From Rubrobacter aplysinae (GTDB lineage: Bacteria > Actinomycetota > Rubrobacteria > Rubrobacterales > Rubrobacteraceae): 64,000 bases of DNA. The DNA is taken from contig NZ_LEKH01000002.1 in assembly GCF_001029505.1 (NCBI RefSeq), positions 248,001-312,000 on the forward strand. Reading direction: 5' to 3'. Of the stretch, positions 44,707 to 54,395 are shown in pieces; position 1 is the first letter of the stretch; each line of letters begins with the position of its first letter. A program made the translations under genes and the position numbers. The notes under the pieces were generated by a model. That model ran no database searches. It saw only the letters and a list, made by a program, of their open reading frames with translations, and was not told where the DNA came from.

Positions 44707-46115
44707 TAGCTGACCTCCAGTACGCTGAGGTCCGCCGGAGAGGCGAACCGTCCCGTTACCGCCGTCGCCGCCGCCACCACCGGGCTCACGAGGTGCGTAC
44801 GGCCGCCCTTGCCCTGACGGCCCTCGAAGTTGCGGTTGGATGTCGAGGCGCATCGCTCGCCCGGCGTGAGGATGTCGGGATTCATGCCGAGGCACATCGA
44901 GCATCCGGCGTCGCGCCAGTCGAAGCCGGCCTCCGTGAAGATCTCGTCCAGCCCCTCCTCCTCGGCCTGCTGCTTGACCCGCATCGAGCCGGGCACGACC
45001 AGCGCCCGGATGCCATCCTTTACCTTGTGACCTTCGAGCACCGAGGCGGCGGCGCGCAGGTCCTCTATGCGGGCGTTGGTGCACGAGCCGAGGAAGACGG
45101 TGTCGAGCTCGATGCCGCGTATCGGCGTGCCCGGCTCCAGCGCCATGTACTTGAGCGCCCGCTCCTGGCTCTCGTTGGCGGGCTCGGGGACGACGTCGTC
45201 CAGGCCGACGGTCTGGGCCGGGGTGGTGCCCCAGGAGACGTACGGGACGAGGTCCTCGGCGTGTATGACGACCTCCTTGTCGAACTCTGCGCCCTCGTCG
45301 GTGTGGAGCTCCTGCCACTCGGCCATCGCGGCGTCCCAGTCCTCGCCCTCGGGGGCGTGCTGGCGGCCCTTTACGTACTCGAAGGTGGTCTCGTCGGGGG
45401 CTATGAGCCCGGCCCGGGCACCGCCCTCTATGGACATGTTGCAGATCGTCATGCGGCCCTCCATGGAGAGCTGCCGGATCGCCTCGCCCCGGTACTCGAT
45501 CACATGCCCCACGCCGCCGCCGGTCCCGATGCGGTTCAGGATGCCGAGCATCACGTCCTTCGCGGTGATCCCGACCGGGAGATCGCCCTCGACCGTGACC
45601 GCCATCGTGCGCGGACGGCGCTGGCTGATGGTCTGGGTCGCCAGCACGTGCTCGACCTCGCTGGTCCCGATGCCGAACGCGAGCGCCCCGAACGCGCCGT
45701 GGGTAGAGGTGTGGGAGTCGCCGCAGACGATGGTCATCCCTGGCTGCGTCAGGCCGCGCTCGGGCCCGATGACGTGCACGATCCCCTGCCCGATGGCGCC
45801 CATCGGGTTCAGCTCGATGCCGAACTCCTCTGTATTCTTGCGCAGCGCCTCCATCTGCTTCGCCGAGACCTCGTCCTCCACGGGCCGATCCGCGCCCCAG
45901 GTCGGCACGTTGTGGTCCATCGTGGCGATGGTCAGGTCTGGGCGGCGCACCGTCCTCTCCGCGAGCCGCAACCCCTCGAACGCCTGCGGCGAGGTGACCT
46001 CGTGCACCAGATGCAGGTCCACGTACAAAAGGTCCGGCTCTCCCTCCGCCTGCCGCACCACGTGCGAGTCCCACAGCTTCTCCGCCAGCGTCTTCGGCTT
46101 ATTCGGTGTCTCCAT
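44706..46115 (-). CDS. leuC: 3-isopropylmalate dehydratase large subunit
   Basis: ATG 46115 with GAGGGAG 5 nt upstream gives 469 residues. Typical aconitase-family features are [77 protein letters not shown] and [11 protein letters not shown] (4Fe-4S cysteines). It works with leuD. The divergent IclR-type gene starts 47 bp away, with two inverted repeats in the gap, matching the LtbR/NdgR control of leuCD known in Corynebacterium and Streptomyces. No leuB is in the window. Confidence 0.96.
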   Translation of the reverse strand: METPNKPKTLAEKLWDSHVVRQAEGEPDLLYVDLHLVHEVTSPQAFEGLRLAERTVRRPDLTIATMDHNVPTWGADRPVEDEVSAKQMEALRKNTEEFGIELNPMGAIGQGIVHVIGPERGLTQPGMTIVCGDSHTSTHGAFGALAFGIGTSEVEHVLATQTISQRRPRTMAVTVEGDLPVGITAKDVMLGILNRIGTGGGVGHVIEYRGEAIRQLSMEGRMTICNMSIEGGARAGLIAPDETTFEYVKGRQHAPEGEDWDAAMAEWQELHTDEGAEFDKEVVIHAEDLVPYVSWGTTPAQTVGLDDVVPEPANESQERALKYMALEPGTPIRGIELDTVFLGSCTNARIEDLRAAASVLEGHKVKDGIRALVVPGSMRVKQQAEEEGLDEIFTEAGFDWRDAGCSMCLGMNPDILTPGERCASTSNRNFEGRQGKGGRTHLVSPVVAAATAVTGRFASPADLSVLEVS

Positions 46116-46134
46116 CGCCGCTCCCTCTTGCTTT

Positions 46135-46173
46135 ATCTCAAAATGTGAGATACTTTGCTCATATGCTGAGCAA
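46135..46173. promoter_or_regulatory. Double inverted-repeat operator between leuC and the IclR regulator
   Basis: Site 1 is ATCTCA-N5-TGAGAT (46135-46151); site 2 is TTGCTCA-N5-TGAGCAA (46155-46173). Both are perfect with a 5-nt spacer and share CTCA/TGAG arms. Their centres are 21 bp apart, two helical turns. Site 2 spans the ATG of the regulator, so binding should block both directions. The protein bound is inferred to be the adjacent IclR regulator. Confidence 0.7.
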
Positions 46174-46882
46174 GAGTGTAGACGATGCGGCGTCCGGGGG
46201 CAACCCCACCCGGAGCGGAGTTGGGGTGTTGGACAAGTCGGTTGCGGTACTCTCGTTTCTCTCGGCGGAAGGGGCTTCGAGCCTGTCCGGGGTGGTCGAG
46301 GGGACCGGGATACCGCGCCCGACGGCGCATCGGCTCCTCTCGGCGCTGGAGACGCACCACCTAGTGGCGCGGCGTGAGGGCCGGTACGTGCTCGGGGCAC
46401 GGCTGCTCGGGTGGGCAAGCCGGGTCGAGAGCGGCGCCGGACTGGTTGAGGCGGCCCGGCCCGCCTTAGAGTGGTTGGTTGGGGAGACCGGGGAGAGCGC
46501 GCAGCTCTACGTGCGCGAGGGCGAGAACCGGGTGTGTGTAGCCTCGCGGGAGCGGGCGTCGGGCCTCAGGGACACAGTGCCGGTCGGGGCGGTTATGCCG
46601 CTGTCGGTCGGGTCTGCGGCGAAGGTGCTACTGGCGTGGTCGCCCGAGCCTGCGGAGCGGGTGGGGTTCGAGACGGAGCGCGGGCGCGGCTGGGCGGAGA
46701 GCGTGGCCGAGCGTGAGCGTGGGGTTGCGAGCGTGAGCGCGCCGGTGGTCTCCGGCGGGACGCTAGCGGCGGTGAGCGTGAGCGGGCCGGTGTCGCGGCT
46801 CGGTGAGAAGCCGGGCGAGAGGCTTTCGGAGCTGGTGCTGCGGGCGGCGCGGGAGATCGAGGGTGGGATCGCGGAGGTCTAA
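46163..46882 (+). CDS. IclR-family regulator of leucine genes (LtbR/NdgR-like)
   Basis: ATG 46163 gives 239 residues. The N-terminal winged helix is [49 protein letters not shown]; the C-terminal IclR ligand domain has [27 protein letters not shown] and [19 protein letters not shown]. Divergent placement beside leuCD is the hallmark of actinobacterial LtbR/NdgR/AreB, which repress or adjust leucine synthesis. A longer frame from 46106 reads into the operator. Its ATG sits in the spacer of operator site 2, implying autoregulation; no ribosome binding site is seen, so the mRNA may be leaderless. Confidence 0.88.
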   Translation: MLSKSVDDAASGGNPTRSGVGVLDKSVAVLSFLSAEGASSLSGVVEGTGIPRPTAHRLLSALETHHLVARREGRYVLGARLLGWASRVESGAGLVEAARPALEWLVGETGESAQLYVREGENRVCVASRERASGLRDTVPVGAVMPLSVGSAAKVLLAWSPEPAERVGFETERGRGWAESVAERERGVASVSAPVVSGGTLAAVSVSGPVSRLGEKPGERLSELVLRAAREIEGGIAEV

Positions 46883-46973
46883 TCAAGAGTAGTAGGCTCA
46901 GAGGACAGTTTGCAGATTCGCCTGCTAGCATTAGAGTGCTAAGAACTTCGATTGCTGAAACGATGGTGTTTGA

Positions 46974-47795
46974 ATGGGGTTACTCACATTACTTACAGCA
47001 ACTCTAATAGCTAGCGTCGCTCTTATGAGCAGTTTAAAGACGCAACAAACTCCAGAAGAAGAGAACTCTAAGAAGGGTCTTCATGATTTCTATGTGATTC
47101 TGGAAAGAATTTGGCGCGAACTAAGAGAGTTAAACGAGCAACGCCGACAATCCAATGAACCAGATCCACGAACTCAACTTCACCGTATTAGCTCTATGGA
47201 TGGGTACCAGTTTGAAGCTTTCATGGCTGGTGTTTTTCAGCGTCTTGGGCACGAGGTCTCTCCTATGGGAGCTTCAGGCGACCAAGGTGTAGATCTCCTT
47301 TTCAGGTCTAATACCGAATTGGTAGCAGTCCAATGCAAGAACTATGACCGTCCAGTCGGTAATACGCCTGTCCAGGAGGTATTCGCAGGAGCGAAATATC
47401 ACAATGCGGATCGAACTATAGTAGTGGCACCAGCAGGATTTACCCCAGGAGCGGAAGAGCTAGCAGGAAGAACAGATACGCAACTGATCGATTTAGATGG
47501 CATCGAGAGGCTGCTAGAACGAAGTTCTGATAGACAAGAAACCTATGGGGATACGAAGCCTAGATACGGAAAATACTTTTGGTGGATAGTAATAGTATTC
47601 TTCCTATTTCCCGTAATTATCAGTGTAATTCTCCTACTCGTTCCACCTGTAGGACTGTATCTAATGTGGAGATATACAGAGTGGAGCAATAGAACCAAGT
47701 GGATCATTACTATTATCACCATTATTGTGGTCACTATATTATTAGTTTGGGCGGGCGTAAGCGATCAGTCACCTCCTACAAACCAGCCCTCATAG
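46974..47795 (+). CDS. Membrane-anchored Mrr-type restriction endonuclease
   Basis: The 273-residue protein has an N-terminal TM segment (3-20), a charged helix (about 28-62), and an Mrr_cat nuclease domain (about 70-180) with Glu81 in YQFEAF, Asp107 in GDQGVDLLF and Gln120-x-Lys122 in AVQCKNY, the PD-(D/E)XK active site. Residues 198-230 and 242-262 are two strongly hydrophobic TM segments. Mrr proteins cut modified or foreign DNA; a membrane-tethered form could act on incoming DNA. Base composition is clearly lower in GC than that of leuC and trpS on either side, pointing to horizontal transfer. No ribosome binding site stands out. Confidence 0.82.
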   Translation: MGLLTLLTATLIASVALMSSLKTQQTPEEENSKKGLHDFYVILERIWRELRELNEQRRQSNEPDPRTQLHRISSMDGYQFEAFMAGVFQRLGHEVSPMGASGDQGVDLLFRSNTELVAVQCKNYDRPVGNTPVQEVFAGAKYHNADRTIVVAPAGFTPGAEELAGRTDTQLIDLDGIERLLERSSDRQETYGDTKPRYGKYFWWIVIVFFLFPVIISVILLLVPPVGLYLMWRYTEWSNRTKWIITIITIIVVTILLVWAGVSDQSPPTNQPS

Positions 47796-47920
47796 CGTTC
47801 AATCAACCAGACTGTACATCCGAGCATTTAATACTAGGCTTCGGATGAAACCCGCACGCAGCGCGGATATACTCGCCCTCACATCTGGTGGGCGCGAGAG
47901 AACGGAGCATCTAGGAGTCT

Positions 47921-48913
47921 ATGGAGCAGAAGCGTAGGGTATTCTCCGGCATACAGCCGAGCGGCAACCTGCATCTGGGCAACTACCTCGGCGCGATCAA
48001 CAACTGGGTCAGGATGCAGGAGGAGTACGACAACTACTTCTGCATCGTGGATCTACACGCGCTGACCGTGCCGCAGGAGCCGGAGGAGCTGTCGCGCAAG
48101 GTGCGCGAGGTTGCGGCGGTGTATCTGGCGTCGGGGTTGGATCCCGAGCGATGCGTCATCTTCCGCCAGAGCCGGGTCTCGGAGCACGCCGAGCTCTCGT
48201 GGCTGCTCAACTGCGTCGCCCGCTACGGCGAGCTCTCGCGCATGACCCAGTTCAAGGACAAGGCCCAGAAGGGCGGCGCGGAGGTGGCGAGCGCCGGGCT
48301 CTTCGACTACCCGGTGCTGATGGCCGCCGACATCCTCCTGTACAACGCCCACGCCGTCCCCGTCGGCGAGGACCAGCGCCAGCACCTGGAGCTTACGCGC
48401 ACCATCGCCCGGCGCTTCAACCACGACTACGGCGAGACGTTCGTGGTGCCGGAGCCCATGATCCTGACCACCGGCGCACGCGTGATGTCCCTGGACGAGC
48501 CGAAGGAGAAGATGAGCAAGTCATCCCCACGCCCCGGCAGCTACATCTCCATCCTGGACGAGCCGGACAAGGTAAGAAAGAAGATCCGGCGCGCCAAAAC
48601 CGACTCCGGCTCGGAGATCATCGCCACTGAAGACAAGCCCGCAATCGCGAACCTCTTAGGCGTCTACGCCGGCATGACCGGCGAGAAGATACCTGAGGTA
48701 GAGCGCCGCTATGAGGGCAAGGGCTACGGCGACTTCAAGAAGGACCTGGGCGAGGTCGTGGCCGAGGGGCTCGCCCCCATCCGCGAACGCACGCTGGAGC
48801 TCCTCGACGACCCGGCGGAGCTGGACAGGCTGCTAGACGCCGGTGCGGAGAAAGCCCGCGAGGTCGCCCACCCCAACCTGCTGCGGACGTGGGAGAGGAT
48901 GGGGTTAGGCTAG
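47921..48913 (+). CDS. trpS: Tryptophan-tRNA ligase
   Basis: The 330-residue class I synthetase has the HIGH-type motif GIQPSGNLHLGNYLGAI, VDLHALTVPQ, LLYNAHAVPVGEDQRQHLELTR, VPEPMI and the KMSKS motif EKMSKSSP. It charges tRNA-Trp. Its length is standard. The 125-bp leader shows no T-box. Its AT-rich left neighbour is unrelated. The stop lies 8 bp from the stop of the convergent aldehyde dehydrogenase gene. Confidence 0.97.
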   Translation: MEQKRRVFSGIQPSGNLHLGNYLGAINNWVRMQEEYDNYFCIVDLHALTVPQEPEELSRKVREVAAVYLASGLDPERCVIFRQSRVSEHAELSWLLNCVARYGELSRMTQFKDKAQKGGAEVASAGLFDYPVLMAADILLYNAHAVPVGEDQRQHLELTRTIARRFNHDYGETFVVPEPMILTTGARVMSLDEPKEKMSKSSPRPGSYISILDEPDKVRKKIRRAKTDSGSEIIATEDKPAIANLLGVYAGMTGEKIPEVERRYEGKGYGDFKKDLGEVVAEGLAPIRERTLELLDDPAELDRLLDAGAEKAREVAHPNLLRTWERMGLG

Positions 48914-48921
48914 GCCTCTCT

Positions 48922-50355
48922 TCACCTACGTATTCTGACGGTGACGTTTTTGATCTGGGTGTAGTTGTCCAGGGCCGCCAGGCCCTTCTCGCGGCCGGTT
49001 CCGCTCTGTTTGTAGCCGCCGAACGGTGAGCCCATGCCGCCGGCGTAGTACTCGTTGATCATCACGTTACCGGCTTGCACGTCGGTGGCGAAGGCCAGCG
49101 CCTTGTCTATGTCTTTGGTGTAGATGGCGGCGGCTAGGCCGTAGGGGGTGTCGTTCGCCATCGCCGAGGCCTCCCCGGCATCGGCGAAGCTCTGGACGGT
49201 CAGGACGGGGCCGAAGATCTCCTCCCGCTCGATGCGCATCCCCCGCTCCACGCCGTCGAAGATGGTCGGTGAGACGAAGTATCCCCGGTCGAACTCTTCC
49301 GCGCGACCGCCGATCAGCATCTCCGCGCCCTCCCGCTCGCCGGACTCGATGTAGCCGGTGACGCGGCCGAAGTGCTCCTCGCTGACGAGCGGGCCGAGGT
49401 CCAGGCTCTCCATCCCCGGGCCGATCTTCCATCCCTTCGCGTTCTCGACGAGGCGTTCCAGTAGCGGCTCGCGCGCGGAGTCCTCTACGATCAGGCGTGA
49501 GCCCGCGTCGCAGTACTGGCCGGTGTTTGAGTAGATGCCCTTCGATACCTCCGAAGCGACGAGGTCCAGGTCGCTGTCGGCGAAGACTACCTGGGGCGAC
49601 TTGCCGCCGAGCTCGGCGACCACCGGCTTTACGTGCTCGGCGGCGGCCCGGAGCACTGCCTTTCCGGTCTCGACGGAGCCGGTAAAGGTCATTGAGTCTA
49701 TCTCCGGGTGCTCGCTCAGGGCCTTCCCGGCCTCCTCGCCGTAACCCGGCACGACGTTGTACACGCCGGCGGGGAAGCCGAGTCTGAGGAATATCTCGGC
49801 AAATTTAAGCGCGGTCAGGGGCGTCTGCTCTGCGGGCTTTACTACCGCCGTGTTTCCGGCGGCCAGTGCGGGGGCCAGGCCCCGGCAGACCATGCCGAGC
49901 GGCACGTTCCAGGGGACGATGTGGGCCGTGACGCCGACGGGCTCTCGCACGGTGAATCCGAGGTGATCCGGACCCTGCGGGATGGTGTCGCCGTGGATCT
50001 TGTCCGCCGCACCCGCATAGTAGTCGAAGTAGGCGGCGCAGGAGGCCATCTCCGCCCGCGCGTGCTGCAGCGGCTTGCCGGCGTCCAGCGTCTCCAGCCG
50101 GGCGAACTCCTCGGCCCGGCGCTCCAGCTCACGGGCGACCCCGTACAGCATCCGGGCGCGCTCGGGGGGCTTGACCTTGCTCCACTCACCCCGAAACGCC
50201 TCGCGGGCGGCCGCCACCGCAGCATCTACTTCCCGCTCTCCGCCGCGTTCGACGCCCGCGATGACCTCCTCGGTTGAGGGGTTCACGGTGTCGAAGGTAC
50301 CGTTCCCCTCCACCCACTCGTTCCCGATAAAGATGCCGGTCTTCGGCCCCGTCAT
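48922..50355 (-). CDS. Aldehyde dehydrogenase, betaine-aldehyde type
   Basis: ATG 50355 overlaps the Rieske gene stop by 4 nt (ATGA), giving 477 residues. Motifs are VGVTAHIVPWNVPLGMVCRGLAPALAAGNTAVVKPAEQTPLTAL, MTFTGSVETGK, VAELGGKSPQVVF (catalytic Glu) and SNTGQYCDAGSRL (catalytic Cys), with PTIFDGVERGMRIEREEIFGPV near the end. NAD(P)-dependent oxidation of a betaine-type or amino aldehyde is inferred from the Rieske/oxidase neighbours. It is the last gene of the operon. Confidence 0.92.
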   Translation of the reverse strand: MTGPKTGIFIGNEWVEGNGTFDTVNPSTEEVIAGVERGGEREVDAAVAAAREAFRGEWSKVKPPERARMLYGVARELERRAEEFARLETLDAGKPLQHARAEMASCAAYFDYYAGAADKIHGDTIPQGPDHLGFTVREPVGVTAHIVPWNVPLGMVCRGLAPALAAGNTAVVKPAEQTPLTALKFAEIFLRLGFPAGVYNVVPGYGEEAGKALSEHPEIDSMTFTGSVETGKAVLRAAAEHVKPVVAELGGKSPQVVFADSDLDLVASEVSKGIYSNTGQYCDAGSRLIVEDSAREPLLERLVENAKGWKIGPGMESLDLGPLVSEEHFGRVTGYIESGEREGAEMLIGGRAEEFDRGYFVSPTIFDGVERGMRIEREEIFGPVLTVQSFADAGEASAMANDTPYGLAAAIYTKDIDKALAFATDVQAGNVMINEYYAGGMGSPFGGYKQSGTGREKGLAALDNYTQIKNVTVRIRR

Positions 50356-51731
50356 TCTCCAGGCCCCTCCTCGGTGACGAACATCTGGACCATCTCCTCG
50401 TCGTCGCCGCCGGGGATGCGGTACACGCCGACCATCCTGTCTATGACCATGTTCTGGAAGCGGTGCAGCGGCTCCTCGAAGCGGTAGCACATGCGGCCGC
50501 CGCGGTAGGCCGGGTTGGAGAGGCCCTGCTGCACCCGCTCGACGATCTCGATGTCCTGCCGGTTTACGAGATCCCAGAACTCCGCGAGCTGATCCAACGC
50601 AGCCTCTGAGCCCTCGTTCTTCTCGGACTCGGGGTGGGCCAGGAGCATGGTGTGCTCCTCGGTGTGGCCCGCCGCGACGGGCTTCGCCATCAACACGAAC
50701 ACGTGGTTCGGCAGCACTACGATGGCGGTGTTGGGAAACAGCCACACGAAGCGTCCGCTCTGGGAATCCTGCTCGCCTAGCTTGGAGAGCGGCGGCAGCC
50801 CGTCCCAGCCACCGGCGTCGGTGTTGCGCGATACAGGGCTGGTGCACATGCCCGTGTACATCCCCGGCCCCTGCCAGCGGTAGTGGTCCTCCATGCGGCT
50901 GACCTCGACGAGCTCGGGATGCACCCAGGGCAGGTGGTAGTACTCCATGAAGTTCTCGCCGATCAGCTTGTAGTTTGCGTGAACCGTGTACGGCTTCTCG
51001 CGGGCGAGCTCCCACTCGTCCAGCCGGTAGCCGCCGAGACGCGTGTCGAGATCCCCGAGCTGCTCGGAGAGCGGGGCGGCCTCGTCGTCCAGGTTCACGA
51101 ACACCAGAAAGCCCCAGCTATCCACCCTCACCGGCATCAGGCCGTAGTCCCGCTTGTCGAAGCCCTTTACGTCGGACATGTCGAAGATGCCCTGCTGGTC
51201 CTCTGGGATGTCCGAGCCCTCGAACAGCGGGGTGCCGAGCAGGTTGCCTTCGAGATCGTAGGTCCAGGAATGATACGGGCAGCGGATGCGGGACTTTACG
51301 TGCCGGCAGCCGTCGTCCAGGAGCTTTGCGGCCCGGTGGCGGCAGACGTTCTGGAAGGCCTGGAGCTCGCCCTGCTTGTCCACGGTGACGATTATGGAGC
51401 GCCCGGCAACCTCGGCGACCACGACGTCTCCGGGGCTCTTTAGCTGCGAGGTGACGCCGACGGCGACCCAGCTCGTGGCGAAGACCCGTTCCTGCTCCAG
51501 CTCGAAGAAGTCCTCGCGGGTGTAGGCGTCGGGGGTGAGGGTGGAAGCGAGATCCACTGGCAGCCTCGTCTGCCGGTAGGTCTCCTCTCTTAGAAAATCC
51601 TCGGTGGAGAAGCGATACAGGCGTCCGGTGCCCCTCTTGCTATCCTTGCTGCCGTTGCTGCCGTTGGTATGCTCCGTGGTCAATCTTGCTCCCTTGACTG
51701 CCGCTCCCGCCCCGGAGTCGGCGACTGCCAT
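50352..51731 (-). CDS. Rieske-type aromatic-ring/quaternary-amine oxygenase alpha subunit
   Basis: ATG 51731 follows GAGGGA by 5 nt; TTG starts at 51764 and 51683 are alternatives. The 459-residue product has the Rieske cluster motif CRHRAAKLLDDG then CPYHSWTYDLEGNL, and the mononuclear iron site ENFMEYYHLPWVHPEL. These features fit choline monooxygenase, glycine betaine (GbcA) and carnitine oxygenases. It needs electrons from a flavin/2Fe-2S reductase, and no such gene is in the operon. The neighbouring aldehyde dehydrogenase and sarcosine oxidase-like genes suggest stepwise oxidation of a methylated amine. Confidence 0.9.
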   Translation of the reverse strand: MAVADSGAGAAVKGARLTTEHTNGSNGSKDSKRGTGRLYRFSTEDFLREETYRQTRLPVDLASTLTPDAYTREDFFELEQERVFATSWVAVGVTSQLKSPGDVVVAEVAGRSIIVTVDKQGELQAFQNVCRHRAAKLLDDGCRHVKSRIRCPYHSWTYDLEGNLLGTPLFEGSDIPEDQQGIFDMSDVKGFDKRDYGLMPVRVDSWGFLVFVNLDDEAAPLSEQLGDLDTRLGGYRLDEWELAREKPYTVHANYKLIGENFMEYYHLPWVHPELVEVSRMEDHYRWQGPGMYTGMCTSPVSRNTDAGGWDGLPPLSKLGEQDSQSGRFVWLFPNTAIVVLPNHVFVLMAKPVAAGHTEEHTMLLAHPESEKNEGSEAALDQLAEFWDLVNRQDIEIVERVQQGLSNPAYRGGRMCYRFEEPLHRFQNMVIDRMVGVYRIPGGDDEEMVQMFVTEEGPGE

Positions 51732-51848
51732 GCCGGTCCCTCGTCGCGTCAGCCTCCCGGCCAACGCCTCTTACTGCAGGGCACGCTCACCTCCTTTGCC
51801 ACCGACCGGGGTCTCTAAACCCGGTTTCACCGGTCCCCACGCGCCGCA

Positions 51849-53101
51849 CTACAGCAGCCTCTCCTCGAAAGGATACAACGAGAGTATCACCGGCCCGTCC
51901 GGGGAGATCCAGACCTCATCCTCCAGCTTCACGCCGTCCTGACCTCCGACCTCCCCGGCGTAGAACTCCACGCTCACCACCATGTTCTCCCGGAACTCCC
52001 CCTCAAGCTCCGCAGCCTCCGGCGTCCCGGGGAACGGCACGAACGGCGGCTCGTCGTCGGTGCCGATACCGTGCAACACGAACGGGTATCGCTGCTCGTC
52101 GTACGCTTTCGGATACTCTGGTAGATCCGCCAGCAGATCGGCGTACGCGAGGCCGGGCCGGGGCTTCGCGGCAACCTCCTGCGTGAAGTCGTGGGCCGCC
52201 CGGTAGGCCTCCTTCTGCGCGGGCGTCGCGCGGTCTCCGCACAGGAACGTGCGCGAGACGTCGCAGACGTAGCCCTCGGGGCCGGTCATGTCGGTGTCGA
52301 AGGCGACGCGAGGTCGCCGGGCCTGACGAGCTTGCTCCCGGCCTCCTGGAACCAGGGGTTGGTCTTGTGGCCGGTCGAGAGCAGCCGCGAGAAGCAGTAC
52401 TCGCCGCCCAGGGAGAGCATCTTGTGGTAGAAGACCCCGAGCAGCTCGTGCTCGCTCACGCCGGGCCGGATCGCCGTTTCGAGATCGTACAGCGCCGCCT
52501 CGCAGACGGCGGCCGACTGCCGGATGAGTTCGATCTCGTCCGGCGTCTTTATGATGCGCGCGGCCTCCAGTGGCTCGTCAGCGTCGGTGAGACACAGTCT
52601 CTGCGCCTGCAAGGCGGAGAAGCCGTGGTAATCGAGGCGGTCTACGCCGAGCTTCGAGCCGGCGACGCCCCGGCTCCTTAGCTCCGAGGCTATCTCCGCC
52701 GCCCACTCGCCGGAGCGTTCGGGGGCCATGTGGTCTGCGAACCGGGCCTGCCAGTGGTAGGCGTTCCTGACGTCGGAGAAGAACTCCTCGGCCCGGAACT
52801 TAGCCTGGGCCATCTCGAAGACGACCGGGCTGCCCTCGACGGGCACCAGCACGTAGTGGCCGAGATTGGTCGCCGTCCACAGCGGCATCACGCTCACGCC
52901 CGTGACGTAGCGGATGTTTATGGTATCCGTGAGGAGCAGCGCACCGATCTCCCGGTCCCGCATCTCGGCCTGCACCTTGTACAGCCTTTCCCGGCGCAGC
53001 CGCCCGAAGTCCACGCCGCGCTCCAGCAGCGTGCTCGTCTGGCCCAGCGTGCGCCGGTCTCTGGGCGCGGCGCGCTCCACCCTATTCGTCTCGTCAAGCA
53101 T
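51849..53101 (-). pseudogene. M24-family DddP-like hydrolase gene with a frameshift
   Basis: Two frames together encode one M24-type protein. The first (ATG 53101 to about 52310) has IRYVTGVSVMPLWTATN, GGEYCFSRLLSTGHKTNP and WFQEAG. It then reads RPGDLASPSTPT and stops, whereas removing 2 nt (an extra CG near 52305) gives RPGDLVAFDTDMTGPEGY and runs on to VCDVSRTFL, FVLHGIGTDDEPP, VVSVEFYAG and GVKLEDEVWI. The metal ligands Asp-Asp, His, Glu, Glu of M24 enzymes are thus present in the repaired protein. The pattern (MPLWTATN, GHKTNPWFQEAG, KLEDEVWI) is close to DddP-type DMSP lyases and their relatives. The frameshift may be a true mutation or a sequence error. Confidence 0.8.
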
Positions 53102-54281
53102 GGAACGCCTTCTCGAAGCTGTGGTCGGTGAGCGCCGGACGCGAGACGGAGAAGGAATCTATCGGGTGGCGAGATTCTCCATCCAGCGCGAGCTCCGAGA
53201 GGATCTCACCGATGAGCGCCGCGAACTTGTAGGCATGCCCGGCCCCTATGGCGACCGAGATCTGGGGATGCTCGTCCAACGTGTCCAGCACGAAGTTCTG
53301 ATCCGGCGGCACCGTGTACAGGCACGTCTTCGTGTACAGCTCCGGCCCCAGAAAGCCGGGTACGTGCTCTTCGAGAAACTCCCGGTAGCGCCGCTGCCTC
53401 TCCGGGTCTGGCTCGAAGTCCCGCGTATCGGCGGTAACCTCGTGGCCGCCCATGTGCTCGCCGAGCTTCGTCGCGACCTCGCCGTATACCGGGAATCCGT
53501 AGTAGTTGTGCGCCCCGTGCCACATAAAGACCGGGAACCGCTCCGGCGAGAACTCTCGCAGATTCGGCGTAGAGTAGTAGGTGACCTGCTCCTGGGTCAC
53601 GGTCAGCGGCATCTGGAAGCCCGTACCGGCGAGCACCTGGTTGGTCCAGGCGTCGCTGGCCACGACGACCCTGTCGGCGTAGTAGGTCTCCTCATACGTC
53701 TCTACCTCCACCCCGCTCCCGCTCGGCCGCACCGCGCGCACCGGCGTCTCCTCCAGTATGGTAGCGCCGTTCAGTCGGGCGAGCGCCGCATGTACCGCGT
53801 TCGCCCTGCCCGCGTCCACGATGCCGGACTCCTCCTGGTAGATGGCCCGCTCCGACCCTCCGAGCCGGAACTGCGGCCAGCGGCTCATCACCTCGCCCGC
53901 GTCCAGAACCTCGTAGTCGAAGCCGAACTCCTCGAAGGCCGCGACGTAGCCTTCGATGTTGCGGGTCCCGACCTTCTCCGGGTCCCGCCCGGCGGCGTCC
54001 TCTATGACGAGCCCGCCGGTCTTGGTCACCAGCCGCTGCCCGGACTCCTCCTCGACCTCCTCCCAGGCGCGATAGGCGTCCGGGGCCAGCGCGGCGTACT
54101 GCGACTGGTGCTGGGCCAGCCGGATAATGCGCGAGTGATCCTGAGACGCCCCGTTGTGATGCCCGAGCCGGAACCGCTCCAGCCCGAGCACGCCGTCCCC
54201 GAGCTCCCGCGAGAGCCGGTACAGCGCCGCCGAACCCAGGCCCCCGCACCCTATTACTATGACCTCGTAGTCCGCATTCAC
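53094..54281 (-). CDS. Monomeric sarcosine oxidase / N-methyl amino acid oxidase-like
   Basis: The 395-residue FAD protein has the dinucleotide motif VIVIGCGGLGSAALYRLSRELGD, the FAD-contact HHNGASQDHSRIIRLAQHQ and the covalent-flavin cysteine region TKTCLYTVPPDQNFVLD matching that of monomeric sarcosine oxidase. It oxidatively demethylates sarcosine or N-methyl-L-tryptophan-like substrates with production of formaldehyde and H2O2. It is the first gene of the operon and overlaps the next gene by 8 bp; a divergent LysR gene starts 114 bp away. Confidence 0.9.
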   Translation of the reverse strand: MNADYEVIVIGCGGLGSAALYRLSRELGDGVLGLERFRLGHHNGASQDHSRIIRLAQHQSQYAALAPDAYRAWEEVEEESGQRLVTKTGGLVIEDAAGRDPEKVGTRNIEGYVAAFEEFGFDYEVLDAGEVMSRWPQFRLGGSERAIYQEESGIVDAGRANAVHAALARLNGATILEETPVRAVRPSGSGVEVETYEETYYADRVVVASDAWTNQVLAGTGFQMPLTVTQEQVTYYSTPNLREFSPERFPVFMWHGAHNYYGFPVYGEVATKLGEHMGGHEVTADTRDFEPDPERQRRYREFLEEHVPGFLGPELYTKTCLYTVPPDQNFVLDTLDEHPQISVAIGAGHAYKFAALIGEILSELALDGESRHPIDSFSVSRPALTDHSFEKAFHA

Positions 54282-54395
54282 CGTACCCGCCTCCCGTCTG
54301 CGAATAGCCTGCCTCTGCCCGGGATGTTAAGAAGAAGTATCTTTTGTGTCTAATATATTTTTGTACCTTTAATTAATATGTTGTATATATGTATT

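Noticed and set aside
44119-46074. Long frame of 651 codons covering leuD and the opposite frame of leuC
   Set aside because: Only its last 195 codons are LeuD; the rest is an out-of-frame reading of leuC, rich in Arg/Gly/Ala, and leuC itself is intact in another frame.
47796-47920. Possible T-box leader upstream of trpS
   Set aside because: The leader is only about 125 bp and lacks the T-box consensus and an antiterminator pair.
52914-54353. Plus-strand frame of 479 codons opposite the sarcosine oxidase-like gene
   Set aside because: No recognisable domain or start signals; the minus-strand gene explains the sequence.
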